Positions 12,180 through 28,574 of a DNA stretch of 64,000 bases are shown here, in pieces (the stretch's first letter is position 1; the number at the start of each line of letters is the position of its first letter). Below the pieces are notes generated by a model, which was not told the origin of the DNA, did no database searches, and was given only the letters and a program-made list of their open reading frames with translations. Where the stretch lies: positions 17,810,065 to 17,874,064 of the forward strand of contig OZ018416.1 of NCBI GenBank assembly GCA_963969595.1, in the 5' to 3' direction. Both the position numbers and the translations under genes were made by a program. This DNA is from Neckera pumila (lineage: Eukaryota; Streptophyta; Bryopsida; Hypnales; Neckeraceae).

Positions 12180-12474
12180 AGGAAAAATTTCAGCCCTCCA
12201 GAAGGCCATTAAGGAATTGATTTTCGGGACCCGTGTGGTGCAATTTCAGAATGAATAATTTATTTTTTCTAATAAATATTGTAGAAAAAAAAATATTAAA
12301 AAAATAAAAAAAATATTAAAAAAATAAAAATTTGATGTGGCACTATTGTGGCCATGTCAGCACCTAGTTTTAAAAATTAAAAAAATAATTTTTGATTTTG
12401 ATTTTTTTCCATAATAGCATCGGATGGGTGCAAAACTCATGGCCTTTTGGAGGGCTGAAATTTTTCTGAATGGT
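12180..12474. mobile_element. Inverted-repeat element (MITE-like), about 295 bp
   Basis: The left end AAAAATTTCAGCCCTCCAG and AAGGCCAT is mirrored at the right by ATGGCCTTTTGGAGGG followed by CTGAAATTTTT, giving arms of about 30 bp with one internal mismatch. The core is A/T-rich with AAAAATAAAAAAATATTAAA stretches. Flanks CCTCCATTAGG and TGGTAATCCT are themselves partly complementary. The target duplication is unclear, so the superfamily is not assigned. Confidence 0.65.
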
Positions 12475-12954
12475 AATCCTAAAAATCAAGATTTGCATTG
12501 CACACCCTTGTACAAAACTTTCAATAGAAAAATCATGATTTTTAAAAATTGATTTTTTTTTATGCTTGAAATAGACATTATAGGATATTCACCAAAAGAA
12601 AACTTCCAAAAATAATATTTTGGTAAGATTTTATTTAAACCCCTAATTGCTCAGAGATCAACCATATATAGTCACTGTAAAAATTTTGGGCCCTCTCTCA
12701 AACTGATTTGGAGACTTTGATTCTTATATGAATTCAAATTCTCCAAATAGTATCATAGGACCCCAATTAGCGAGTATAAACCATAAAAGACAATACTGAA
12801 GGCTCCTAAATAGAGATGAATTTCTTACATTTACCTGTCATGGTGAAAAAACTAGAGGTTTTAGCCTTTCACTTTTAAAATATTTTATTATCCAACCGGA
12901 GTTTTTTGGAGCGAAATTTAGCCCTAAAGCGAAATGATTATTTTAGGAAATAAG

Positions 12955-13440
12955 AAGCAGTGTATTCTCCCATTTTCAGTGGATGAAATTGTTGAATTGC
13001 TACATAATCTTAGGATAATATTGCTCTTTTAGTACATTCTTTTGGATGAATAATTAAGTTTCATCCACATTTTGCACGATTCTTATATAGAGAGAGATGT
13101 AAACAATTGCATCACTGGTTAGTGAAGATCGCTTCTTGTACTATCCAAAATGAATGGAAAAAAAAAGCAAGGTCCAAGGATTTCTTTTGAGCAAATTTTT
13201 ACTAAAAAGCAAATCAAAATTTTTTATAGAGAATATTTGACAAGATATTCTTCTTTTTCAAAAGGATGAAATTGCTAAATTGTACCAAATGTTAAGACAC
13301 TATTGTTCTATTTTGAATGAAATAATTTTCATCTATATATTATAGGTTTCATCCATTTCTATGGATGTAAATAGCTTCATCATTCTACTAATCGTTTTTT
13401 GCATTGTCCAAATAAATGAAAAAAACAATCTCCAACAATT
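12955..13440 (+). repeat. Diverged duplicated repeat, related to 43250-43450
   Basis: Two diverged copies (about 12975-13155 and 13255-13440) share GGATGAAATTG, then a TTTCATCCA block, TATGGATGTAAATAGCTTCAT and TGCATTGTCCAAATAAATGAAAAAA. A third copy is at about 43250-43450 (TTTCTATGGATGTAAAAAG, then CTTCATC). Repeat class unknown. Confidence 0.55.
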
Positions 13441-14190
13441 ATCAAAAATAGAAACTAGCCCAAATATTACTCCACTCACACCATTGTAGTTTTCTTTTTC
13501 TTTTTTCATTTTGGAGAAGGAACCAATTGTTTTTTTAATATTCATGTGATACTTCGGTGATATTTGGTGATATCTATATGAAAAAGTAGGTGATACCTAC
13601 ACTAATAGGTTGCCTGAATAATAGGTTGTCATACTCCAAGAAAGTTACTTCATAAACCATCAAAGTTAACAAATTTTTCTATGTATATTTCCTTTTGTAT
13701 ACTTGGAGGTTCAATATGTTGCAATTACAACAATACCTAATTCAAACGTAGTGCATTCTTATATAGTAATAGTAAGTATTTACAAAGTGTCAAATGTTAA
13801 GAAATTAATGTGGGACAGCCTAATTTCACTATGTAATGTAGATAAAATTTGTCTATAGGTCTTAAAATACAGAAATAATTTAGCTATTTTGACCCCCCAA
13901 AATGAAAAATTTCCTTTACAAAAAAATAGCCAACTTCTTTATACTGTAGCCAATTGGCGAATAATCATGCATAAAAAAAACACTGTCCCACTGACCGTGC
14001 CGTAAAGTGTCAACGAAACTGCCCCGAAATTGCCCGAATTGTCTGCACCAACCAATGACAGTCAAGAGCGACAAGACCACGACCACGTGTCCCAATCTCA
14101 TTTGAGCCAAACTGAACTCCTACACTACAGTACTGTATACCCCCGCCGTAACTTGCCGCCCGCTAACGGCCGCTAACGGTCGCGGCCGCG
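13440..14190. other. Spacer upstream of the ECA promoter
   Basis: AT-rich to about 13970, then rising GC content towards the promoter at 14130-14210. No gene or transposon was recognised in it. Confidence 0.4.
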
Positions 14191-14222
14191 CGGCCCGCAG
14201 GCCCACACTAAACAAACCCTAA
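14190..14222 (+). promoter_or_regulatory. Core promoter motifs of ECA: site II-like GGCCCA and telo-box
   Basis: AGGCCCACAC (the reverse strand carries TGGGCC) is followed within about 15 bp by AAACCCTAA at 14214-14222. In plants the telo-box AAACCCTAA together with TGGGCY (site II) motifs is a known core-promoter pairing of housekeeping genes. The pair sits at the edge of a GC-rich block, just before the proposed leader exon. Confidence 0.5.
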
Positions 14223-14482
14223 TTTCCTTTCTGATCTTTTATAGCTTTCCACTTTGTCGGCCTTGTGCTGGCTGGAATGCTGGGGATCCGGGTACGTTGC
14301 CAAATTGGGTAAGCTTGGCTTACGACAGAAAGGCAGGAATTTCATCGCTGTAGCAAGTGGATCAATGTTCGAAGAATATGCCGTGATTCGCCTTGTCTTC
14401 TCTTTCTTTTTAATTTTTATGGAGTTTGTTGATCCCACGAAGAGGAGGGACAGGAAAACACTGACCTTTTGCCGGCTGCTGC
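14223..14482 (+). other. Probable untranslated first exon of ECA
   Basis: The stretch ends in a strong donor, CTGCTGC followed by GTAAGTTT at 14483. The next convincing acceptor before the ECA start is CATGCAG ending at 16807, which leaves a 122-base second leader exon (16808-16929) ahead of the ATG. The resulting leader intron of about 2.3 kb contains a MITE. Cap site and leader splicing are inferred only from these signals. Confidence 0.45.
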
Positions 14483-16502
14483 GTAAGTTTATATCGATGT
14501 GCGTTCGAAAACAGTGGTGAGTGTTTTTAGCGTCGTGTGGCTACAGTTTTGGGGATATGTATGTATGTATGTATGTTTTTTGTTTTGTTTTGATGAGTCG
14601 TGCTGGACGAGTTTTTCTGGAGTGAAAGAGAAATATATATGCTGCGGTTGGCGAGATGACTGATTTCGTTCTCTAAGGTGATGGTGGTTTGCTTTGGTGA
14701 TTTTGGAGTTGAGAGATGTAATTTGTAGGGGAATTTCTTAGATTAGGGATTCAGGCTTTATTCGATCTGTCAGTTCGCTGGCGGAGCTCTGGCTTGATAG
14801 TAAATCTGCAGTCAGTTTGTCTGTAGTCTGTGCGGTACTTTTTGTGGGGAATTTTCGAGGAAGAGAGCTGGTGGTGGGTTTTTTTACTGATTCGTAGGAG
14901 ATTATTGGCGTGGCGTAGTGGCTAAGACTTGCAATCGCGTTGATACTGATTTGGATGAGGTGCACTGGGAGGGAGAATATAAGGTGGGGGGTTTGGGTTT
15001 GGAGTGTTCCAGATTGCTTTGGTTTTGTTGTGATGATAGCCGATCAACAAGCGGTGTGGCGGGGATTCATGTGAGTGTTAGCTTTGTCGTGCTGATCGGT
15101 GGAGTACCGTATATGTTTATTTGGAGTTTTTCTTAAGGTTATTGATTGCTTATTTGGTTGGAAACTGGATTTTTGTCAGGTTTCATGTGACTGGTAGTCT
15201 TTCGGAGGATTTTTGCGTTCGTTTTTGTGGCAATCTTCTGAAATATTTACTGGAAGAGGAGTGCCTTTGATTGTTGGGTTCGAAATCGGTATTTCGTGGT
15301 GATTGTGTTGATGTCTTAAGCTTCGGTAGAGGCAGTAGACTTGGAGTCAAAGACATAGAAGATTGTATGTGCTTGAAGCTTATAATCTGCTCAGACAGGT
15401 ACGTTACAATCGTGTGTTCTCACGATAGTAGTCGATATCGTAGCAACTAATTTACCAACTTACGGATTTGTCCCTTTGATGATTTGCTAACGTTTAGAAT
15501 GGATTCTAGGGTGTAGGGTATTGATCGGTTGTATCGTGCCGAGGAAGCGACAAAACCTCCTATTAATTGCCGTGTTCAAAGTCCGAGTCTCGCTCTCTTG
15601 GTTGTGTAGTCTCTCTTCGGACCTTGTTTCCCGGTGCCTTATTTACTGCAGACCCTTGTTATTCGTGTGCAAATCTTGGTTATTTTTCTGATTTTATTTG
15701 CTGATACTTTGACAATCATGCGTTTTGATAACAGTAAAGTTGATGGAGTTATCTACCCCTTGAACTATATGACTGAGCTTTGATGGACGAACTAATTCAT
15801 GCTGAAATGTCCACGAGTATGCAAGGATAGATCGCTTGGAGTTCTCCCGATGGTGGGTTTGTGCACTTGTTAGACAGCTCCACTTGGATGCATTGGAGTT
15901 ACACAGCTCTTAGATGAAGACAAGTGTGTTGGAACTTGGAGCTAGACAACTCCAAGTTGAGAATCAAGATTTGAATAAGATATGAACTCATATTTAGAAT
16001 ATTCAAAGTATGACTGGGACTTTTGCTTCAGCTGATGGTTCTAAATGAAACCAAAAGTAGAAAATAAAAGTAGAAAAGAAGTCTTCTATTATATAAGATG
16101 GAGCTTAGGGGTGAGGATATATATTTTCTCTTCCAGGAGGTATCTGTATCTCCATAGGTCAGTAAAAGTTGATGAATTGCTTTACATAATAGATGTGATG
16201 GTAGGCTTGCCAGTACGCTTAATTAGAAATATGATTGGGTAGCCTGCTTATTGGTTGTCGTAACCGTTTTGTCAATATTAAATTCCAGTATGAGCGGGAT
16301 GGTTGGTGTGCTGACTTTGTGGAATTTTGTATGTTGGTGATCTTGGAGTACCTCTTGATTTGGCTTCTTCTTGAAATTACTGCCAGTGGTTTTCAGTTTA
16401 TGAATGTGACTGCAGTCTTCTTTGTTTTGTAATAACATTTGAAGTCTAGCGACTGATAAAGGAAACCTTGGGAACTGCATAATGATGCTGGTGGCTGTTT
16501 TA

Positions 16503-16737
16503 TGCCACATTTAACTACTTCTGGACTATTCAATGAATTCTGGACAATGCACTTTAGATTTCCGGATGATTATCTCTCGATGTTTGTGTATATCTCTTGA
16601 TGTTTGTACAGATCTCTTGATGTTTTGTATAAATTTCCTGATGCATCACGAGATCTCCAGATGATTATTTCTCGGATGATTATCTCTCGATGTTAATTCT
16701 GGACTTTCAAACGTCCATAAGTAGTTAAATGTAGCAT
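16503..16737. mobile_element. MITE copy 1 (TGCCACATTTAACTACTT ends) in the ECA leader intron
   Basis: Left end TGCCACATTTAACTACTT and TGGAC is mirrored by GTCCATAAGTAGTTAAATG and TAGCA at the right. TTTA borders both sides and could be part of a target duplication. The interior is a short minisatellite built on CTCTCGATGTTTGTA-like units. A second, shorter copy lies at 24303-24463, so both are members of one family. Superfamily not assigned. Confidence 0.7.
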
Positions 16738-16929
16738 TTAAATTTATGTTTGATGAAGAGGCATTTAAAAAATGTTCGCATATTGACTGAAGGTCTTGTT
16801 CATGCAGGAGCTTTCTTAACCCGATGCTCTGGACCCTTATCCACTAAATCGAAAATCATACAGTGAACGGTAGCGTTCGAGCAGGCGATTCGGGATCTCG
16901 AGTCACGATTAGGGGTCACTTATTCAATT

Positions 16930-21697
<4,768 letters not shown>

Positions 21698-22780
21698 CTG
21701 ATCGGTGCTCCAAGGGTTTAGGGTTCCAGTTTTGGGGAAATCCTCTTCCTTCTTCTAGGTCGGAAAAGAAAGGATATTTGCTAGGGTTCTCGGATGGTAG
21801 CTCATTGATCGATTCGAAGTGGACATGATGATCGATGTTCCCGGACTTGGTTGGGAGAGGTCAACCTTTTAATTAGATAGAGCCTTGGTGAGAGTTGGAG
21901 TGCTAACTAAGTTGGGTTCTTCGACTTACCACCAGGTTAATTTGGTCCTCGTGCTGTTGCTAATTGTTTCATTCCATTTTTCAAGTAGCAGCAGCAGCAA
22001 ATAGCTGTATAGATGTAGAGAGGACTAGGAGTCTAGTTGCATCGACCGAGGCTTTGTTTTGCTTTTCAGGAGTGCACATTGATGAACATGTCCATTAATT
22101 TACTGACCATTTATTGACCATTTATTCATGGATATTTTCAAGATAGATTAAGCCAGCTTATTTTTTGATTGTAAAGATGGTCCGGTTGCTGCCAAGTTAT
22201 AGCAGCAGAACAGATATATTATGGTGGGGGGATTCATTGATCTCTTCTGGAGTGGACTCGCTCATTGTTTTTTTCTACTCCTGAACATGCAATTTGAGAT
22301 CTCGGCTTTTTTTCCCAAATGCATTGCTCATTGGCCTGAGCAAAACACTGGTAAGTTTTCCCCATCTGGGTTCATCTTTGTAGTGTGCTTCATGTCTGTC
22401 TTTGTCTCCTTTGGCCATGAGTGGCGTAAGACCATGGACTCGGGCTTTAACTAAATAATGATTGTGTACCTGCCTAAATATCAAAATGACTCATTCTGGA
22501 CTCTAATCTCTGTGGCTCATTGTAATGCTTATCATGATCTGAAGCTTCTTTCTTAGGCATTCTTGATTGATTGATTGACCAGGAATGGAAGTTAGCTGCA
22601 CTAAGTTTTGTAAATTGTTCCCTTCATTTGTCTTGCATTTGCTTTTCCTTTGTCTTTTCCATTGTTTTTATTTTCTCTTCACTTTCATTAGTTTATCATG
22701 TGTTTTCCTTTTATTTTTCGTTTTAGTATACTCCGTATTTCATTGTCATTGAACACTCGTTTCAGTTTCATGTGGATTTT
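21698..22780 (+). other. ECA 3' UTR and downstream spacer
   Basis: No coding exon is recognised. The beginning is probably ECA 3' UTR. Short frames near 22221-22484 lack family resemblance. Confidence 0.4.
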
Positions 22781-22785
22781 ATTTC

Positions 22786-23460
22786 AAGTCAAATCGATGG
22801 AAGAAGAAAATGAATCTCATAAAATCGAGCTGAGTCAGTTGAAGTTTCAAGGTATGACTTTGCCGTTGCATTAGCTTAGAGCTATTGGTGTGTGTTATAT
22901 TACCAGTAACTGCTGTACTCATTTATGTTGGGATATGGCTAACGTCATGTATGACTGCATTTCGTTGTTTGCTTGTGTTCTCTTATGTGGTGGTTTCAAA
23001 TGCACACTGGTGCAGAGCAACATTGGCTAGTCCTTACTGAAAAGTTGGAGCAACACGGACCTAAAAAACTGCAGGAGGCCCAAAGACAGCTTAATGAAAC
23101 CAAGGCCAATTGTTACCACTGCTTGCTCAAATAGATGAACGTGGTGCTGCTCTTCTAAAAGCTGAAGAACAGGTATTTTTATATGGATGCATTATTTTGA
23201 ATAGGAAAGCGATTCTTTTTGTTATGGAGTTTGAATTGCGTCTCAGCTTTTTGTTCCTGATTTCAGACCCAGCGTCCACGAGATCTCTCAATCATCAACT
23301 CACCTACTTAACTAAATACATGGGTTTTTTGATCTCCAGTTCTTACAGGAATTTGCAATATTTCTTACTGTTACTTAAGATCTCATTCAACCACTGTGAC
23401 AGATGAAAGCAATAATAAGACTGAAGACGAGGAAAAAGAGAGAACACCATTGCCCGAGGT
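22786..23460 (+). pseudogene. Exon remnants of an unidentified coiled-coil protein, frameshifted
   Basis: Three exon-like blocks with GT-AG borders read as one charged, helical protein. Block 1, about 22787-22850, reads KSMEEENESHKIELSQLK and ends at a GTATGA donor. Block 2, about 23014-23172, begins after TGGTGCAG; it reads EQHWLVLTEKLEQHGPKK, then QEAQRQLNETKA, then in the next frame QLLPLLAQIDERGAALLK and ends AEEQ at a GTATTT donor. Block 3, about 23402-23459, reads DESNNKTEDEEKERTPLPE. The frame jump near 23108 is explained by one missing C in GGCCAATTG. I do not recognise the family. No start exon or stable C-terminus is visible, so this is most likely a gene relic, unless the single-base loss is an assembly error. 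Confidence 0.55.
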
Positions 23461-23946
23461 GAGTTGAGACAGTTGTTCAGAAAAAGCAAGAAAGAGGTCG
23501 ACTATGTCTCTTTCCTTTGCTTCGTTCTTCAAGAAAGTTGAACAGAAAGCTTCTACAAAGTCTACTTTGAGTTCTAGAGTGTGATTTGCCAGCCCTTCAT
23601 TTAGATCGTATATGAGTCACATCTTTTTATAACTCTAATAAGCTAACGTAATTTTCTATCCCTTTGTGGATGAAACCGTACTTCAAAGTTTCAAGTGGAA
23701 ACGTTGTACTAGGTTGAACATTGTCACATTGAGAAAACAAGCTTATTATTTAGTGAACACATGAGGCACATATTAAGCTTATGCCCATATATTATAGGAA
23801 CACCAATGCTGCTGCTTCTCTGCCACATGGTGACTGTCACCTTTTGACTGTTCAAAAGTCAGTCAAAGCTTGAGATGTATTTATCTGGCCTTTCCAACTG
23901 CCATTAATATGCACAGATTGACACACAAAGGCTTCGCAGAAAGCTA

Positions 23947-24222
23947 AAAAAAATTCAGTCTATGTATGCACTCACTCCTACAGTAAGCTTACTCCTCAGA
24001 TGATTGATCATTTCATGTGATCTCCAGCTGATTCACACCTGTGATTACATGATTACATGATTCTGTTCCATATTTAATTTACATGATGGAAAACATTCTT
24101 GAACAAAGGTTTTAATTCATGCATTGCAACGCAGTTTAATTCTCAATTGAGACTTTTGATTTCTACTTTTGCACTTGAATAGTGGGTAAAAGTGCATGCA
24201 TAGACTGAATTTTTACATGTAT
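23947..24222. repeat. Inverted repeat with ~28-bp arms
   Basis: AAAAATTCAGTCTATGTATG and CACTCAC on the left pair with GTGGGTAAAAGTG, CATGCATAGACTGAATTTTT on the right. The spacer is about 215 bp. Just after it, CATATTACATAAAGTGCATA and TATGTAATATG-like wording forms smaller palindromes. It resembles a degraded MITE, but no target duplication was defined. Confidence 0.5.
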
Positions 24223-24302
24223 ACATATTACATAAAGTGCATACATATTAATGTAATATGTATACGTGTAATTTTTCATGTAGTTACATGGAAGTTGGAG
24301 TA

Positions 24303-24463
24303 ATGCCACCTTTAACTACTTCTGGACTATTCAGTGAATTTTGGACAATGCACTTTAGATTTCCGGATGATTATCTCTCGATGTTTGTATATATCTCTTG
24401 ATGTTTGTATAGATCTCTCGGTGTTTTGGACTTTCAAAAGTCCATAAGTAGTTAAATGTAGCA
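24303..24463. mobile_element. MITE copy 2 of the TGCCACATTTAACTACTT family
   Basis: Left end TGCCACCTTTAACTACTT and TGGAC, right end GTCCATAAGTAGTTAAATG and TAGCA, the same termini as 16503-16737. The interior TGCACTTTAGATTTCCGG is the same, but the minisatellite core is shorter (about three CTCTCGATGTTTGTA-like units). Bordering bases TAA and TAG are compatible with a 3-bp target duplication but not decisive. Confidence 0.7.
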
Positions 24464-24469
24464 TAGTAG

Positions 24470-26470
24470 GACCCTCCGGCCAACCTTTCCATTCAAGATG
24501 CGTACTCCAGTATGATCTAAAAGCAAACTATGTGTAAACTTTCTACTCCTAGTTGCTTGGACCACTTCACAATTCATAGCTATGTTTTAGCTGTAGACTG
24601 TAGAAAAAGAGTTGGAAATCTTGAATGGGACATTCAACCATATGAGCACGCCATTCAAATTTCAAAATCCTTCACTCCGTGAATAAAATCCCGTCCCAAC
24701 TCCCATTTTGCGATTATATATCGGTATGAATTTCTTTTTTCAAAGATGAAATCGCACGTCTTCTCTAACTCATGAAATTTTAAGATTCATTTGTGGAAAT
24801 TTGAAATTACCATGAAGTTTTGAAGAATTTTTGAAGAAAATACATATCAAATGTAGATATGCTCAATTTTTTTGAAATTGGAACCATGGATGTATATAAT
24901 AATATGGAACATTGTGGTGCAAACCCATTTTTTGTTTGATTCTATCTTTAAAAAAAATAAGAAAACTTGTAGTTATATACCAAAAGTTCAAATTGTAATA
25001 AAATATTCAATTTTAGAGATTTCTTAGAATGTCAAAATGGAAGAAGAAATTGCAATTGATGAAATTCATTTCATTAGCAAGACTCTCATTCGAAAAGCAT
25101 CATTTTTATGGTTCAAACTTAGAGCATAGAGTTAAAAGTTGCATAATAAAGTGATAATTATGTGGATTAAGCATTTTGTCTATAAAGAAGTCAAAAAATT
25201 ATTAGTGAGGGAATCTCAACACCTTCTATGATCCATTACACATACATTCAAGCAATTCTCCTAAAAATTAATCAAAAAATCTCTTTTTTTGTCTAATAAA
25301 GAGGTTTGTAAAGTCATCCATCAGATACAAAATTGGCAATGACACTCTTTCAACCTATTGTAGTCTAAATCTTGTTAATTGTGAGTTACTTCCTATGTAT
25401 CTAGAATAGGTCTTTTGCCTAACTTGTTACAATTTCATTTACTATATTACAAGGTTTTAAACAATGCTTGCAGAAAAAGTGCTTTATCATTGCTTGTGAA
25501 CTTAAACAATTAATCTTCTACAAGGCCAATTGCAAATGCCATAGTAGATAGGGTTGGTGTTGGAATATACTTCTCCATCTACATTGTTTTCAATTGTCAC
25601 ACCAAATTTGCTTGAAGACATGGATGCAATTGGTGGAGGAGAAACAAAAGATACAACAAAGTCATCTAAACATATATTGGAGACAACAAAGGATGCACTG
25701 ACCCAAGACACTGTCATAATTGAAACGTAGTACATGTTAAGATAGTATAGAGAATGTGGTAGTATAGGCATTATTCATGTGTTTTGAATGTGTTTATAGT
25801 TGTTGGAGTGCATATTCAGAGTTTTGTATGAATCCTAAATTAGAAATAGAAAGCTTATAGAAATACCCTCAGCTTGATTTTAATTTTCTGAATGAATCTC
25901 TACGTCATCAGATATTATGTGAAATTGGCAAGGGAATGATATGATATTAATATAATTGCACTATACAATTGCAAAAGATTAAAACATACGATGAAGAAGA
26001 GTTTTTGAGATAAAAAAGAGTTTGAAACGTATTTGTTCCGCTCAAATAAAGAAGAATGAGAACCTCCATCAATTAAATTGCATGCACAAATGCAATATTA
26101 TATGATACAATAAATGAAATGCATTCTTGAAAATCTTTGGGAATTTATCATAGTTTTGAAACATGTTTTTGAGCAAGCAATTGTGCGTACAATTAACACA
26201 TTTGGCCAAGTGCAAGAATGTCTAATTTGATGTATTATTTTATCAATTTCTTGTGTATTTACCTTCCCAAATATAGAACTTTTCCACCTTTGGAAGAACT
26301 TATCAATCTTTCTTGTGCCTACAATGCCAAACTTCTTATTTATCTTGCACAAGAGAGGTGTTTTATTGAATAGTTATATTTGTTAAAATGGTATAATTTC
26401 TCAAAGAAGCATAATATCAAGCATAATGTTTAATAGGGAACCTAAAATATTTTGAAATTCGAGTCTTCAA
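24470..26470. other. AT-rich intergenic DNA, nothing recognised
   Basis: Long A/T-rich stretch with short chance frames only. No transposon ends, RNA gene or coding similarity could be supported. Confidence 0.4.
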
Positions 26471-26474
26471 TTAA

Positions 26475-27400
26475 CCCCTAAAGTCCCAAGGCCATTTTTT
26501 TGTCAAAAACAACTCAAAATTGCCAGTTCTGTTGTGTTCATCTAATAAAAGAGAGAAAATCATTTTTTTAGAATCTAACCATAGGATCTTGTACTTAATT
26601 TATCTTAGATCATGTGGTAAATATTTCATAAAGTTTGATCGTACAGATTAGAAGATATTAGCATTCAAAGTTGGAAAAAAAATGTTTTTTTGAGCACTGG
26701 CTTGCAATTTCAAATGACTTTGACCACCATTTGTAAAAAACAGTTGCACTAAATAATTTGAATTAAATTTTTTTAATATTATATAATAGAGTTGAGAATC
26801 TATAAAATAAAATCTCAAAAAAATAAACTTGATTTTCATTCTTTAAAAAATTGTTAAGTAGAAGTAGGTCTAAGATTGAAAGAAAAAATAAATTGCCAAT
26901 AGCTCTAAGATGGGATTAAAACACTATAATCCCAATAGTGAGATTGTTTTAGCAAGCAAATTTAGCCTTGTCCAACAATTTTTCTTCAAAAATTCTGAAA
27001 ATTGCATTCCGGAATGAATTCTACAAGTTATTTTTTCAAAAAGATGCTCTAATTGCCCAAAAAATAAGATTGTCCATAACTTTTACATAACAAATCCAAA
27101 TGGAATGAATTTAAGCTCCCCATATAGATAAAGTTACAATGTATGAGAAAAAAAAATTTAATTTAAAAAAAAAAAAAAATTGTGTGAGAAGATTTCTGCC
27201 TGCCATACCAAAAAAAAGGACCTTTTGTGCCATTATTTTTGCTCCCGGGCATCAATTGAAATAAAAAATTACATTCCCATAAAGCTAATGTAATTTCCTA
27301 TCTTCACAAAAAATTTCAAAAAAATAAGATGAATATTGAGGCCGTAGCAGCTTGTCCGAAATTCATTTTGTCCCCCGAGGAGACAATGGGACTTTAGAGG
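26475..27400 (+). mobile_element. TTAA-type element C, 926 bp
   Basis: Flanked by TTAA at 26471-26474 and 27401-27404. The left end is CCCCTAAAGTCCCAAGG and the right end, reverse-complemented, is CCTCTAAAGTCCCATTG, so about 14 terminal bases match with one mismatch. It has no credible open frame and is non-autonomous. The same element occurs in reverse orientation at 38491-40377 (element D), and its right half recurs at about 41487-41910. Position 26916-26919 is a TTAA that corresponds to the exact point where element E entered copy D. Confidence 0.85.
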
Positions 27401-27404
27401 TTAA

Positions 27405-27925
27405 GTTGGAGAATCTAGAAATACCAATGCTATTTAATGATGTTTTATTTTGGTATTAGAGACATTTGTTTAGTGTATTTTGGTATTAGGGACATTTGTT
27501 TAGTGAATTTTGTAGGAAGTTGATTACAAATAGTCATTTTTTGACTTTGAAAGAACACCAAGAAATATACGTCTAAATTTGAATGAAAAGTCATGATTTT
27601 CACTTGTCTATAAGAGAAAAATATTCCTCATTATAATTTTGACTCTAAAAAATATATGTACATAAATCAATATAACCTTAAAAGAAAGCTGACCAAAGTT
27701 GTTACTAAAAAAAGAATCTGATTTTTAGACCAATAGGTGCATTCTTCATTTCTACAGTGATATGAAAAGTCATCCACCACTTTTTGTTTGCACCATTCTT
27801 AAAGGGTAGAATGGATAATTTTAGATTATTTCACCTAAGTACCTACACAAAACCTGACACGTAAATAACTTTCAAATCAAATGAAGTTCATATAAAAGTC
27901 ACATCTAGTGCAACATTGAAGTTGA
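27405..27925. other. AT-rich spacer
   Basis: Contains a short direct duplication, TTTTGGTATTAG(A/G)GACATTTG followed by TTTAGTG, at about 27450-27510. Nothing else is recognised. Confidence 0.4.
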
Positions 27926-27927
27926 TA

Positions 27928-28180
27928 CTACCTCTGTCCCACCGAAAAGCTCTTTATTTTATCTCATGTTTTTCTTATACTAATTTCATTGACCATGTTG
28001 TAAAATGAATAATTTAGAATGGTCTAAATTTTATATCACCACAATCCATGAAGAACATTCAGTATCTATTCAATCCAACCAAAATAAAAATTGGACCCAA
28101 GCAAGCTTCCAATATGCCTACTCAAAACTACTAAAAAAACATGAGGTAAAATCAAGAGCTTTTTACTGGGACAGAGGGAG
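27928..28180. mobile_element. Stowaway-type MITE, 253 bp
   Basis: Left end CTACCTCTGTCCCACCG with AAAAGCTCTT, right end AAGAGCTTTTTACTGGG then ACAGAGGGAG, flanked by TA at 27926-27927 and 28181-28182. The ends match each other over about 30 bp and match the plant Stowaway consensus. Length is typical. Confidence 0.88.
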
Positions 28181-28574
28181 TATACAATAAGGCATACGAC
28201 AATGACAGGGGGTGCTTTTTTGAGATGTGGCAGAGAATGGACAGAGAAATAGAACATCAACAAGCACCCTACCAATCCACGGTAATACCAACTCGGTTCA
28301 GCGCTTCCACGGTTCGAACTCAAGACCGATTACTGCGTCGGACCCTCGAACGTGAGTCAGACCCTCCGACCAACGGTCTTCTTCCCAAAAGACCTCCGTC
28401 CACCGGTCGGCCGGTGGATTGCTATCCAAGCCTCTCATCCCTACAAAGCCTGCGCGGCAGCTGTCTCGCGTATTGCGTTACAAGCGATCGGTCCTACAAG
28501 CGAGGTTGGATGCCCACCGCGAGTTCGCCGCATCCCATTGCAGCAGATTCCTCAATTGGAGCCCTCCCCAGTGG

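Noticed and set aside
14908..14985. Possible tRNA (GGCGTAGTGGCTAAGACTTG stretch)
   Set aside because: The start resembles a D-arm, but no anticodon stem, GGTTCRA T-loop or acceptor stem can be formed.
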